The notes: generated from the letters alone by a model not told the origin. DNA of 49,907 nt from Algoriphagus sp. (GCF_029254265.1 NZ_JAQWXX010000133.1:1-49907); one strand, 5' to 3'; shown: positions 34,193-43,486, numbered from the stretch's first letter. A program made the numbers and translations.

Positions 34193-37100
34193 CTAAGAAT
34201 TAGGATTTCCCCTTAGTCCTTTATTGATTAACTCTTTCACCACTCCAAACATCATCGCAGAGAAGTCCTCTTTGAATTCTTTGTTATCTGAATACAGCTT
34301 ATAAAGGTCAAAGTTGGTAGTGATGTGTTTGAGCAATTCTTCACCAACTACCTTATCACTTGTGATTCTTGCATTCTGGTCATCAGAATGTTGAATAGAG
34401 CTTATCAATTCATTGTTCTTAGCTACATCAGCGGCGATGTTCTCCGCCATTTGTCGCACCTTGTCTGCATCTTCAAATTCAGTTCCGTATCGGTCATTGA
34501 ATGTTTGAAGGATATTTGAAAGCCTGTCAATTTCTGGTTCACTTACTCCACCTCTCATGTCGGTTGGAATTGGTTTCAAATCTTCTCCTTGTTCTAAAAC
34601 CACATTTGTTGTTGATTCCAATTGCAGACGGTAGCTGTCCATATCTATATTATCCAAAACACCTCTTGCTAAATCCACCGAAGTATCTCCACCTAGCTTG
34701 TTTTGTAGATGATTTAGGAAGATATAAAGTCTCTCTAAATATGGGTTTTCAAATGGTACAATTTGAGAAAGGAAAATGTATAGCCGAACATACGTTTTTA
34801 CTTTCGCTCTGAAGTCCGCTTGTTGTTCTTCTTCTAAATCTTCTCTGAATATTGCTACTGATTCATCAAGTGAAGCGTGTAATTGGTCAACTGGTACATT
34901 TGACAATATCTTATTCGAGAACTCTTCTACTTGCTCATGAGAATAAACTTGATAATTGTCTAATGCATCTTGTAAGTCAAACAATTTGTTTGGGTCAGTA
35001 GCTTCACCTAAAATGGTACTTTCAAAATATGGTTTGAAAGCAGCTTCCATATCTTCTGCTGTATTGGCAAAGTCTAGAACAAAAGTATCTCTTTTTAGAG
35101 GGTGACTTCTGTTTAATCTAGAAAGTGTTTGGACAGCATTTACGCCACCTAACTTTTTGTCAACATACATGGTATGTAAAAGTGGTTGGTCAAAACCAGT
35201 TTGATATTTATTGGCTACCAATAGAAATCTGTATTCATTCTTTTGAAACTCTGATGGAATAGAGGTACTGGAAAAACCATTTAAACTTGCTTCTGTCTCT
35301 CCATCAATTTCACCTGAAAATGCTACCACCGCTTTGTAAAGACTATTGATTGATTTCAGATATGCGTCAAAAGCCTTTTTGTATTGCACTGCATTTTTTC
35401 TGCTACTGGTTACCATCATAGCTTTTGCTTTGCCTCCCATTCGCTTCTTTTGAATGATATTTTCCATAAAATGATCAATCATCAATTTTGACTTTTTCTT
35501 TATGGCGTGTTCGTGACTTTCTACATAAGCTTTGAGTTTCTTTTGTGCTCTTTTCTTATCGTATTCGGGGTCGTCTTCTATCTTTTTTAGCAAAGCATAA
35601 AAGCTTTGGTAAGAGGTATAGTTTTGTAATACATCCTTGATAAAGCCTTCTTCTATTGCCTGTTTCATGGAGTACAAATGAAAAGCTCTAAACTTCGTTT
35701 TATCACCTTCTTGGTAAGGAACACCGAAGAGTTCTAAGGTTTTGTTTTTTGGAGTTGCAGTGAATGCAAAATAGCTTGCATTAGGTAAAAGTTTTCTTGA
35801 CTTTACTAATGTTCTAATTAAATCCTCTCCTGTTACCTCACTACTTTCATTTTCATCATAATCTTCCAAATCTGCCTTTAATTCATCTTCATCATTCAAT
35901 TTCGATAAAGATTCGTTGAGTTTTCTTGCCATTTGACCACTCAAACTGCTGTGTGCTTCATCAATAACAATGGCAAAATTGTTCCCTGGCAATTCTCCAA
36001 TTTCTTCAACTATATGTGGGAATTTCTGAATGGTAGTAATGATAATTTTCTTGCCTTCTTCTAAAGCAGTTTTGAGTTGTTTACTACCTTCAGTAATTGC
36101 TTCAACTACACCGCCAACTTGTTGGAATTGCTTTATATTTTCTCTGATTTGAGCATCTAATGCCCTACGGTCTGTAATTACTATGGCTGTATCGAAAAGG
36201 TTGTTTGTCCCTGATTTATCATGTAGGCCAATTAACTGATGAGCTAACCAAGCAATGGAATTTGATTTTCCTGAACCAGCTGAATGTTGAATTAAGTATT
36301 TCTGCCCTGAACCTTGTTCTTGGGCATGTGCAAGAATTTCTCTAACTGCTGATAATTGATGATAGCGTGGAAAGATGAGTTTCTTCTCTTTCTTCGTTCT
36401 CTTTTTGCCTTTATCGTCTGTGTATTCTTTTTCTTCTGTGATGAGTTGCGAGAAGTTCTGAATGATATCTGTTAGACTATTCTTGGTTAAAATTTCTTTC
36501 CAGAGGTAATCAGTTTTGATGCCTCCGTTTGGTGGATTTCCTGCTCCGTTATTATTTCCTTTGTTGAAAGGTAGGAAGTGTGAATTTTCTCCTTTTACTT
36601 GGGTACACATCCAGACTTCTTCTGTATCTACTGCAAAATTGACAACCAACCTGCCCAAGCGAAACAGTTCTTCGTTTGGGTCTCTATCCTTTTTGTACTG
36701 CCAAATAGCATGTTGCACATTTTGATTAGTGAGTTCGTTCTTCAACTCAAAAGTGATGACAGGCATACCATTGATAAAAACGACCATATCCAACGAGTTC
36801 TTATTCTTGGTGGAATAGTACACCTGACGAATAACCGAAAAGGTATTAGCTTGGTATAAGGCATTGGCGCTGGCATTATAACCCGAAACAGGTTTGTCAT
36901 AAAACAAGCGGAGTTTAGTATCTGTAAAGCCATCTACAATGCCTTTTCGCAATACTTCAATAACACCTTTTGCTTGGATTTGGTCATTGAGTCGCTTGAT
37001 GATTTTCTGTTGATACAGCTCCTGATGATACCGCTTGAGTTTTTCTAATGCTTTGGGTTGCGTGGCTTCTAAAAACTGAAATAACATTGCCTCATCTAAA

Positions 37101-37210
37101 CAAGACACATTATTGTAGTCTTTGCTGTCTCTTTGGACATAGTTATTCTTATCTACCAAGTAGCTAGTGATGTGACTTTCTAAGCCCTTTTCGGTGGTGT
37201 CTGTACCCAT
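34193..37210 (-). CDS. hsdR: Type I restriction endonuclease R subunit
   Basis: A 1005-residue HsdR. The N-terminal nuclease has the PD-(D/E)xK residues LDMVVFING...FELKN (about Asp141 and Glu155-Lys157). The SF2 motor carries Walker A HSAGSGKS (about residues 309-316) and DEAH (about 415-418), followed by the RecA-2 domain with QTLSRLNR (motif VI) and a C-terminal helical assembly region. It cuts unmethylated DNA after translocation. It is the last gene of the hsdM-hsdS-AlbA_2-hsdR operon and is the only member preceded by a spacer (116 bases with repeats and a hairpin), so its level may be set separately. Confidence 0.95.
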   Translation of the reverse strand: MGTDTTEKGLESHITSYLVDKNNYVQRDSKDYNNVSCLDEAMLFQFLEATQPKALEKLKRYHQELYQQKIIKRLNDQIQAKGVIEVLRKGIVDGFTDTKLRLFYDKPVSGYNASANALYQANTFSVIRQVYYSTKNKNSLDMVVFINGMPVITFELKNELTNQNVQHAIWQYKKDRDPNEELFRLGRLVVNFAVDTEEVWMCTQVKGENSHFLPFNKGNNNGAGNPPNGGIKTDYLWKEILTKNSLTDIIQNFSQLITEEKEYTDDKGKKRTKKEKKLIFPRYHQLSAVREILAHAQEQGSGQKYLIQHSAGSGKSNSIAWLAHQLIGLHDKSGTNNLFDTAIVITDRRALDAQIRENIKQFQQVGGVVEAITEGSKQLKTALEEGKKIIITTIQKFPHIVEEIGELPGNNFAIVIDEAHSSLSGQMARKLNESLSKLNDEDELKADLEDYDENESSEVTGEDLIRTLVKSRKLLPNASYFAFTATPKNKTLELFGVPYQEGDKTKFRAFHLYSMKQAIEEGFIKDVLQNYTSYQSFYALLKKIEDDPEYDKKRAQKKLKAYVESHEHAIKKKSKLMIDHFMENIIQKKRMGGKAKAMMVTSSRKNAVQYKKAFDAYLKSINSLYKAVVAFSGEIDGETEASLNGFSSTSIPSEFQKNEYRFLLVANKYQTGFDQPLLHTMYVDKKLGGVNAVQTLSRLNRSHPLKRDTFVLDFANTAEDMEAAFKPYFESTILGEATDPNKLFDLQDALDNYQVYSHEQVEEFSNKILSNVPVDQLHASLDESVAIFREDLEEEQQADFRAKVKTYVRLYIFLSQIVPFENPYLERLYIFLNHLQNKLGGDTSVDLARGVLDNIDMDSYRLQLESTTNVVLEQGEDLKPIPTDMRGGVSEPEIDRLSNILQTFNDRYGTEFEDADKVRQMAENIAADVAKNNELISSIQHSDDQNARITSDKVVGEELLKHITTNFDLYKLYSDNKEFKEDFSAMMFGVVKELINKGLRGNPNS

Positions 37211-37299
37211 ATTTCTATCTCAAAATATCTAAACTTCGTCTAATAAAAATATTTTAACTTACTGGTTATCAATATTTTAAAACTTATTCAATTCCTTTA

Positions 37300-37348
37300 A
37301 ATGTCTAAATAATGTCTAAGCAATGTCTAAATCTCTGCTTTAGACATT
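37300..37348. promoter_or_regulatory. Three 11-bp direct repeats and a hairpin before hsdR
   Basis: AATGTCTAA occurs at 37300-37308, 37311-37319 and 37322-37330 (11-base period). The last forms a perfect ten-base hairpin with TTTAGACATT at 37339-37348 (seven-base loop). The hairpin includes the stop of the AlbA_2 gene. It sits between AlbA_2 and hsdR in transcription order, so it may be an operator or an RNA element that sets restriction subunit output. No T-run follows, so it is not a standard terminator. Confidence 0.5.
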
Positions 37349-38991
37349 ATCCAGATCTTTCCCTCAGGCACGATCAAGCCTTCTCTTCTCATTTTTTGGA
37401 GAATGTTCCTCACTTTGTTTTTTTTCTGGTCAATAGATAGCACATCGGGTAGCTTGTCTAGCAGCACCTTTTCAAAGTCTTCTCTTTTTCCTTCTCTAAA
37501 TTTTTTGAGGTAATCCAAAATTATTTTTTGACAGTATTCATCGTCAATTCCTCTTTGTTTGATGTAATCGGCTTTCTCGCCTGTCACTTTCGCCACAGTG
37601 ACTGATATGTGGAAATTTGGTTTTCTTCCTTCAATCAATCCTTTGTTTTTTAGGTCTTTTATTTCTGCTGCACTTAACTTTTTCGATTTGGCTACTTTAT
37701 CTAAGGCGATGATATCTACTAAACTTAAATCAGGCACAGAAGCAATTTTTCTCGCATAGTTGATATCCACTACTTTACCTGTAATCGTCAGTTTTACCTT
37801 GTCATTGGTAAATTCATAGTCTGGCATAGGAAAGTATTTCTTACGCTGAATATTAAACATGCGCTTGATTCCACTCCCAATAGCATCAATCATGTTGAGG
37901 TTAATCATGGCTTCCACCAAAAACGGGTTTCGGTAAGTAGGTTCAGGAGCATCTGTAATCACTACATCCTCTATACTTGAGGGGATAAATGCACCTGAAT
38001 TGATAAACACTAGCTTGCCATCTTCATGTTCGACCACATTTATTTTACCACTTAGTGTGTAGTCTTGGTGAGCAATGCAGTTATTCAAAGCCTCTCTAAC
38101 TATGTAGGCATCATATTGGTCTACTTCTTCGGGAAATAAAGTGCCGTCTGAGATATAGCGGTATTTCAGATTTCTTATTTTCTTATATACTTCTTCGGTA
38201 TTTAATAGAAGAGGACAGGTAAAGTGCTGGTAGTCCTTTTCAATATTGTCCTTGTCTCTTAAAATCCATGAAATCTTAGCTGTAGCGGGATTGATAAAGT
38301 GTTCCGATTCCGATTTACCCAATAGTAAAATAGCCGTTCGGGTGATTTTACCTTTGATGCAAACTTTGGCTTTGTTCAGAAAAGTTTCATCATTCCATTG
38401 GTCAATTTCCTCAACTAAGTGTGAATTTTTTCTTTTAAATGATTCTCTTGCTTTAAGAATTGCTTCGGGTGATAAGTCTTGAATAGATGCTTCTTCTATA
38501 ATGCCAGAACTCCAATCTTCACCACGTGATTGCTCTCGAATACGTTCTACTTCTTCCAGATTCAAGGCGTTAAGTTCTTCGCCATCTCTGCCATAATAAT
38601 GCCCCTGCCACGAAATAGGGATGCCTTTAGGGGCAGCAGGGATTTCAAATAACACTACTCTTCCCTCGGGCGCTGCTACTTCATAGATTTCCTTGAAAGT
38701 AAGTCTACCCGTAGTATGATTAGCTACTTCTGCTTTAAGGCTATCAAGGTCAGCACGGCTGGTTCGGAACTGCGAACCTACTATACTTTTATCCTTATCT
38801 TTTATGCCAAATACCAACCAAGCCGAACGTTTGTTTTTGAGGTTCGCTTCATTACATAGGGCAGAAAAGTATTTGCCAATTTTATTGAAATCATATTGGT
38901 TTTTAGCTTCTTTAAATTCTACCACTTCGTTCTCGATACCTTGGGAGCGAAGCTGATTCAAAATGGTTTGTATTTCGGCTTGACTTTTCAT
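37327..38991 (-). CDS. AlbA_2 / RecG-like ATP-binding domain protein in hsd operon
   Basis: A 554-residue protein. The N-terminal Schlafen AlbA_2 domain (about residues 15-130) has EVVEFKEAKN and WLVFGIKD, a fold linked to nucleic-acid binding and RNase-type cleavage in Schlafens. A central HATPase_c_4 region (about 295-370: REALNNCIAHQDYT) is followed by a C-terminal winged-helix-like part (about 420-545). Such genes commonly sit inside type I RM operons, perhaps as anti-restriction or RNA-level effectors, but the role is not settled. Its start overlaps hsdS (ATGA), showing coupled translation. Confidence 0.8.
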   Translation of the reverse strand: MKSQAEIQTILNQLRSQGIENEVVEFKEAKNQYDFNKIGKYFSALCNEANLKNKRSAWLVFGIKDKDKSIVGSQFRTSRADLDSLKAEVANHTTGRLTFKEIYEVAAPEGRVVLFEIPAAPKGIPISWQGHYYGRDGEELNALNLEEVERIREQSRGEDWSSGIIEEASIQDLSPEAILKARESFKRKNSHLVEEIDQWNDETFLNKAKVCIKGKITRTAILLLGKSESEHFINPATAKISWILRDKDNIEKDYQHFTCPLLLNTEEVYKKIRNLKYRYISDGTLFPEEVDQYDAYIVREALNNCIAHQDYTLSGKINVVEHEDGKLVFINSGAFIPSSIEDVVITDAPEPTYRNPFLVEAMINLNMIDAIGSGIKRMFNIQRKKYFPMPDYEFTNDKVKLTITGKVVDINYARKIASVPDLSLVDIIALDKVAKSKKLSAAEIKDLKNKGLIEGRKPNFHISVTVAKVTGEKADYIKQRGIDDEYCQKIILDYLKKFREGKREDFEKVLLDKLPDVLSIDQKKNKVRNILQKMRREGLIVPEGKIWIMSKAEI

Positions 38992-40436
38992 TCTTCAATT
39001 TCTTCGTTTTGGTAATCAGCTTCATCTTCAGCTACTAAACTCTCCCGATAGCTATCGGGATTATCTTCCAAATCTTCATCCCGATAGCTATCGGGATCTT
39101 CTTCTTGAGTCTCGGGAATCTCAAAATCTCTCACATCTATTTTGCCTGTAACCGCTTCTGCTATTAGGGCGGTTTTATATTCTTGGGTGAGAGTGATTTC
39201 TTTTTCGATGGTGGAAATGGTTTTATGAATCTTATCTACTTCAGATACAATATGATTTACAATGAGCTGTTGTTCATCTTTTGGTGGTAAGGGAATTTTT
39301 GCACTTTTCATATCATAAACACCCAAACCAACTCTTGTGACTCCATTCGAACAAACTTCAAACTGGACATTTATTGCTTTACATTGAAGTGCTCTCAGTA
39401 AGTAACTCCCTTCTAATTTCGAATAAGGTCGTAGCACAGATAAATGGTAGCCGCAAACCACATTTTCTAATTCTTCAATAACCAAAGCAGGGTTAGCAAT
39501 ATCATCGGCTGTTTCTGAATCTTTGGTAATAATTACATCACCCTTTAATAATGTGAATTTTTCAATTTGGTCATTACTGGCTGTTGCAATCATTAATTCC
39601 ATGTTGTTTGTGATGAAATCATTTTTGTAAACATCAGTGTAATTGCAGAGCCTAACTTGCATTTCATCTTCTTTCGAATGCTTATCTATGTTACTTGGGA
39701 AACAATTAGCCACATACTTCAATTTCTTCACCTCCCAATGTTCAGGAACATCACCCAGCCAATCAATGCCCGAAGGTTTCATTTTGGCTTTGGAGTCTAA
39801 GCCTTTGGTAACGGCTTGATTGATAATAGCTTCTTTTTGCTTGTTGAGTAGCTTTATCAACTGCTTTTTCTTCAGGATAAAGCGGTCAATTCTTTTGAGT
39901 TTGAATTGTAGGTACTCAACAATCTTATTTTGTTCATCAATTGGTGGATATGGCAGTTTTATATCACCAAAGCGAGTGAAATATAATCTCAATCGCATAT
40001 CCATTATACCTCTTGAATGTCGTTTGAATTCTCTACTTGCTATTGGGTTTCTAAAGAGGTAATTGTAGAAGTAAGGGTTTACATTTTCATTGTGTCTTAG
40101 AATGTCATAAGCAGGACTTGTAACTCCCTTGTATTCTGAAATGCCAATAGCTCCCATCCAAGCCAATAGTTTATTGACAATGATATCGCCTTGCTCAACT
40201 CTCCAATAATTGTCAGTGCTCGAAGCTTTGTTTCCTCTTGCTTCTAATTCTTTTCTTGGTTTAACACCCAAAGCAGTATAAACAGAAAGTAGTTCCTCTG
40301 AATTACCTACAGGAGCAGGTTCGCTAACCAAATCAAAAAGTAACTTAGTGCGTACTGCTTTCCAATGAGCAGGTAAGTCACCAAGCCATTCCTGACCGAA
40401 ATCTGAGTAATCTAAATATGGTTTTACCTTGCTCAT
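38988..40436 (-). CDS. hsdS: Type I restriction-modification specificity subunit S
   Basis: A 482-residue HsdS with two target-recognition domains, each opening with the family signature (WLGDLPAHW about residues 17-25; WLGDVPEHW about 228-236), and linking helices (DEQNKIVEYLQFKLKRIDRF; DEQQLIVNHIVSEVDKIHK). TRDs give sequence specificity; the target cannot be read here. The C-terminal tail contains two copies of an 18-bp palindrome that translate as DPDSYRDE / NPDSYRES, an unusual insertion. It overlaps hsdM by one base and the AlbA_2 gene by four. Confidence 0.93.
   Translation of the reverse strand: MSKVKPYLDYSDFGQEWLGDLPAHWKAVRTKLLFDLVSEPAPVGNSEELLSVYTALGVKPRKELEARGNKASSTDNYWRVEQGDIIVNKLLAWMGAIGISEYKGVTSPAYDILRHNENVNPYFYNYLFRNPIASREFKRHSRGIMDMRLRLYFTRFGDIKLPYPPIDEQNKIVEYLQFKLKRIDRFILKKKQLIKLLNKQKEAIINQAVTKGLDSKAKMKPSGIDWLGDVPEHWEVKKLKYVANCFPSNIDKHSKEDEMQVRLCNYTDVYKNDFITNNMELMIATASNDQIEKFTLLKGDVIITKDSETADDIANPALVIEELENVVCGYHLSVLRPYSKLEGSYLLRALQCKAINVQFEVCSNGVTRVGLGVYDMKSAKIPLPPKDEQQLIVNHIVSEVDKIHKTISTIEKEITLTQEYKTALIAEAVTGKIDVRDFEIPETQEEDPDSYRDEDLEDNPDSYRESLVAEDEADYQNEEIEE
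39043..39096. repeat. Two in-frame 18-bp palindromes in the hsdS tail
   Basis: TCCCGATAGCTATCGGGA, a perfect palindrome, occurs at 39043-39060 and again at 39079-39096 (36-base period). They code for the repeated (D/N)PDSYR in the acidic C-terminus of HsdS. This is a sequence I associate with dispersed palindromic repeats in Bacteroidota genomes, so mobile palindromes seem to have entered the gene in frame. Confidence 0.7.
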
Positions 40437-42244
40437 TATTCAATAATCTCTTTAAGTAAACCATCTGTTTCTTCTTCCAACTTGAAAATGTCACTACTGA
40501 TGTCTTCTAAACTTCTCAACGCAGAGAAGTCGTAGAAATATTTGTTGAATGGAATTTCGTAACCAATTTTTGCTCCTTTGGTTTCGTACCAAGCATCAGG
40601 AACGAAAGGTTTAACCTCCCGATCAAAATAGGATTGAATGTCCTCTTTCATTGGGACGTTTTCAACATCTTTCAAACTTGTATCTGATTTTGGCTTCTCT
40701 TTGCTGTCTTTGATGATATTCCCGTCTTCATCTCTTTGAGGTTGAAAAACAGGAATCTGGTAAGAGCCGAAATCAGCAATATCAAATATTTTGCTGTATT
40801 CATTTTCCTCAAAACCGAAGTATAGATTTTGAATGTCAATGATGTGATTAGGCTTCAATTCAACTTTCTTTTCTCCCAAGTTCTTATTTCTCCTTTCAAA
40901 GAAATCTTTTGAAGAGGCATTGATTAATTGAACTTTCCCTTTTCGCTTTTCCTCTTTTACATTGCTGATAATCCACAAGTATGTTGATATACCAGTGTTA
41001 TAGAAAATGTCATTCGGTAGTTGAATGATACATTCTAGCATGTCATTTTCAAGTATATATTGTCTGATACCACTTTCACCACTTCCTGCATCACCTGTAA
41101 AGAGGGCAGAGCCATTATGGATGGATGCAATTCGACTGCCTCCGTCTTTTGGGTCTTTCATTTTAGAAAGCATGTGGAGCATAAACATGAGCTGCCCATC
41201 ATTGCTTCGTGATGTCAAACAGGTTTCAATCAACTCTCCATCAAAATTTCTGATAGGAAGGTTGAAGCGTTTATCAACAATGGCTTTCTTTTTCCCTTCA
41301 CCTACATTTAGATTGTCAATATCTTGTTTCCAACTTGTTCCGTAAGGTGGGTTGGTCAACATAAAGTTGAATTTCAAATCAGGATCAAAACCATATTCGC
41401 TCAAAGTAGAACCAAACTTAATTTTGTCAGGGTCTTCATTTTTCAGTAGCATATCAGATTTACACACCGCATACATTTCGCCTGTGTTTTCCTGCCCGTA
41501 CAAATGGAAAGTGGCCTGAGATTTTACTTCGCCATCAGGGTCGGTGGCAAACTTTTTAGATTGGGTAAGCATAGCGCCTGAACCCGCACAAGGGTCATAT
41601 ACTAAATATGTTCCTTGTTGTATTTTGTCCTTTACAGGCAGATAAACTAAATGAGTCATCAACTCAATGATTTCTCTTGGCGTAAAGTGTCGCCCAGCTG
41701 CTGCATTGGTTTTCTCGTTGAATCGCCTGATTAAGTCCTCAAACATATAACCCATTGCCATTGGTGAAATCTTGTCTGGGCTTAATTCTACCTTAGGATT
41801 ACAGAACTTCTCAATCAATGAAAAGGTGATACCTGTGTTTTCAAATGTTTCAAGTTGATTTCTGAATTTGAACTTGCTGATAATGTCTTGAACATTTTCA
41901 GAGAAGCCATTCAGATAGTCTAGCAGGTTGGAGTCGATGTTTTTAGGGTCAGCCAATAACTTCTTCATGGTGTATGGAGAAGTGTTGTAAAATGCTAATC
42001 CAGAACCGTGCTCTTTACTTGTTAGCAATCCTGAGAGATTGTCAATCTTGCTTTTGAATTCGTTATGTGTGGTTAGTACTTTATCCTTGGTTGGCTCCAA
42101 AGCCAAGTCCAGTCTTCTTAACACCGTCATTGGGAGTATTACATCCTGGTACTGGTTTTCTAAGTATTTGTTAATCAGCACATCATCAGCGACAGTCCAG
42201 ATGAAGTTGATGATGGGTTGTAAACTTTGGGTATCTAAATTCAT
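40436..42244 (-). CDS. hsdM: Type I DNA methyltransferase M subunit
   Basis: A 602-residue N6-adenine methyltransferase subunit. The N-terminal HsdM helical domain (about residues 1-150) is followed by the N6_Mtase core with SAM motif DPCAGSGAML (about 212-221) and the catalytic motif IV NPPYGTS (about 297-303). With HsdS it methylates the target; HsdR joins for restriction. Downstream genes are translationally coupled (TAATG). A plausible promoter lies at 42377-42404, giving a leader of about 125 bases. Confidence 0.95.
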   Translation of the reverse strand: MNLDTQSLQPIINFIWTVADDVLINKYLENQYQDVILPMTVLRRLDLALEPTKDKVLTTHNEFKSKIDNLSGLLTSKEHGSGLAFYNTSPYTMKKLLADPKNIDSNLLDYLNGFSENVQDIISKFKFRNQLETFENTGITFSLIEKFCNPKVELSPDKISPMAMGYMFEDLIRRFNEKTNAAAGRHFTPREIIELMTHLVYLPVKDKIQQGTYLVYDPCAGSGAMLTQSKKFATDPDGEVKSQATFHLYGQENTGEMYAVCKSDMLLKNEDPDKIKFGSTLSEYGFDPDLKFNFMLTNPPYGTSWKQDIDNLNVGEGKKKAIVDKRFNLPIRNFDGELIETCLTSRSNDGQLMFMLHMLSKMKDPKDGGSRIASIHNGSALFTGDAGSGESGIRQYILENDMLECIIQLPNDIFYNTGISTYLWIISNVKEEKRKGKVQLINASSKDFFERRNKNLGEKKVELKPNHIIDIQNLYFGFEENEYSKIFDIADFGSYQIPVFQPQRDEDGNIIKDSKEKPKSDTSLKDVENVPMKEDIQSYFDREVKPFVPDAWYETKGAKIGYEIPFNKYFYDFSALRSLEDISSDIFKLEEETDGLLKEIIE

Positions 42245-42376
42245 TGTTTTTTTCTGTTTGAGGCAGTAGATTTCCTATTTGGTAGCTATTTGACCTGCTT
42301 TTTTTTGGGCTTTTAGACTATCACTTGAAAAATTGAGGAACTTAAAAATAAGAGTTTAATTCAGAATTTTATAATT

Positions 42377-42404
42377 CAAATTTATCTTTTAATGACTACA
42401 TCAA
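42377..42404 (-). promoter_or_regulatory. Putative hsdM promoter
   Basis: On the minus strand, TTG (42404-42402) is 17 bases from TAAATTTG (42384-42377), fitting TTG-N17-23-TAnnTTTG. It lies in the 228-base gap between hsdM and the upstream small genes. Confidence 0.4.
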
Positions 42405-42453
42405 TTTCCTTGAAAAATGGAAGCTAGAATTAGCTCTTGAAAAATTTAAATTA

Positions 42454-42476
42454 TTAATCATTTAAAAACTGATTAA
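42454..42476 (-). terminator. Possible weak terminator downstream of the 161-aa gene
   Basis: A seven-base inverted repeat TTAATCA/TGATTAA with a nine-base AT-rich loop overlaps the stop of the 161-residue gene. No clean T-run follows, so this is weak. Confidence 0.25.
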
Positions 42477-42958
42477 CCCATCATTACGGAAGTGTCCTTT
42501 TTAAGATCAAAATCTATTTCAAAATCTTGCCCATTCCAAACTGCTTCACAGCTTTCTAGTCGATAATTACTTCCTTGGTTCCATCGTGATCCAACAATGT
42601 CCTCAATTAAGTCTGCTAACAAAACCCGCTCTCCAACTTTTAGGTCTTTTGGTAATAAATATGCTGCATAAGGGCTTTCGAAATTATACGGGTAATAGTT
42701 AGTCCATGGAATAACTTGCTCCCAGAATTCATCATGATTTGAGCGATAGTCACTCGTGAAATCTACTTCACCTGTCTCCTTATGTTGAAAGACAGCGTAC
42801 TTGGTAAAAATTTCAGTAGATGGGATCACTTTTTTCACTAACGGATAAAAACCTGACTGAAATGCTTTCCTAATCTCTTTTGAATTTCTTGCCGTGTAAA
42901 TGATTCGCAATCCAGAGTCAGTGAACTCACCTTTAATTGATATCATGTTATTTCTCAT
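42473..42958 (-). CDS. Hypothetical protein (161 aa)
   Basis: Not recognised. A 161-residue soluble, acidic protein rich in aromatic residues (IPWTNYYPYNFESPYAAYLL in the middle), ending QDFEIDFDLKKDTS. It starts with ATGA overlapping the stop of the CxxC gene, so the two are translationally coupled and perhaps act together. There is no signal peptide and no catalytic motif. It stands between the hsd operon and the Dnd-like module, in the same orientation as both. Confidence 0.6.
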   Translation of the reverse strand: MRNNMISIKGEFTDSGLRIIYTARNSKEIRKAFQSGFYPLVKKVIPSTEIFTKYAVFQHKETGEVDFTSDYRSNHDEFWEQVIPWTNYYPYNFESPYAAYLLPKDLKVGERVLLADLIEDIVGSRWNQGSNYRLESCEAVWNGQDFEIDFDLKKDTSVMMG

Positions 42959-43218
42959 TCGTTGGTAATTCTAATATTCTCTTGATTTAGATCAACCTTT
43001 AGGCAAGCATCAGGATTTTTTTTAATGATATTGAGTAATTCTTGTTCAGTGAGTTTAGAAGTGTCAACAATCGAATGATCACAAACGCTACAGACTCTAC
43101 TTTTTCCGTCTTTGCTTGCAGCTAATGAAGACCATTCAATCTGAAACGGACAATCCAGTTTTTTGATTAGTTCACCTGATTCGGTGAAGAGCGACTTTTT
43201 TATAGGATTTAAAAACAT
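42955..43218 (-). CDS. CxxC small protein of the Bacteroidota Cys-cluster type
   Basis: An 87-residue protein carrying RVCSVCDHSIVDTSKLTEQE and a later Cys in DACLKV. The order (W or M nearby, then C-x2-C, then a VxD-type turn, then a third Cys) resembles a small Bacteroidota family (CxxC...VxDfS...Cxx), here with only part of the usual metal-binding set. A redox or zinc role is inferred only. It couples to the 161-residue gene by ATGA. No membrane segment is seen. Confidence 0.6.
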   Translation of the reverse strand: MFLNPIKKSLFTESGELIKKLDCPFQIEWSSLAASKDGKSRVCSVCDHSIVDTSKLTEQELLNIIKKNPDACLKVDLNQENIRITNE

Positions 43219-43264
43219 GATTGAAAGTAGAATCTTCTACTAGAGCTTGATTCTAAAATATGAC

Positions 43265-43486
43265 TTATTGATTTGATCCAACAGGCTGATATTTGATTGA
43301 TGTGTTTTTGTCAAAGAAGCAATAGGCTATAAGCCTAGCAATAAGGTTTGTGATAAAATTGTCAAAAGAGCGGTGCCTTGAATGCTCTACTTGATAAACA
43401 ACTTTTAGCTCATCATTGATGGTTTCAATAACTAATCCGTTGCACAAGAGTATTTTATCATTCAATTCCATGAGCACGTTCTTCAT
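43265..43486 (-). CDS. Hypothetical protein (73 aa)
   Basis: A 73-residue ORF starting MKNVLMELNDKILLCNGL and ending KYQPVGSNQ. An in-frame extension to 43573 adds 29 residues from a GC-rich, repetitive stretch that looks non-coding, so I prefer the ATG at 43486. It has no recognised family and contains a hydrophobic helix at about residues 48-58. It lies just before the Dnd-like module's last gene and in the same direction. Confidence 0.4.
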   Translation of the reverse strand: MKNVLMELNDKILLCNGLVIETINDELKVVYQVEHSRHRSFDNFITNLIARLIAYCFFDKNTSIKYQPVGSNQ

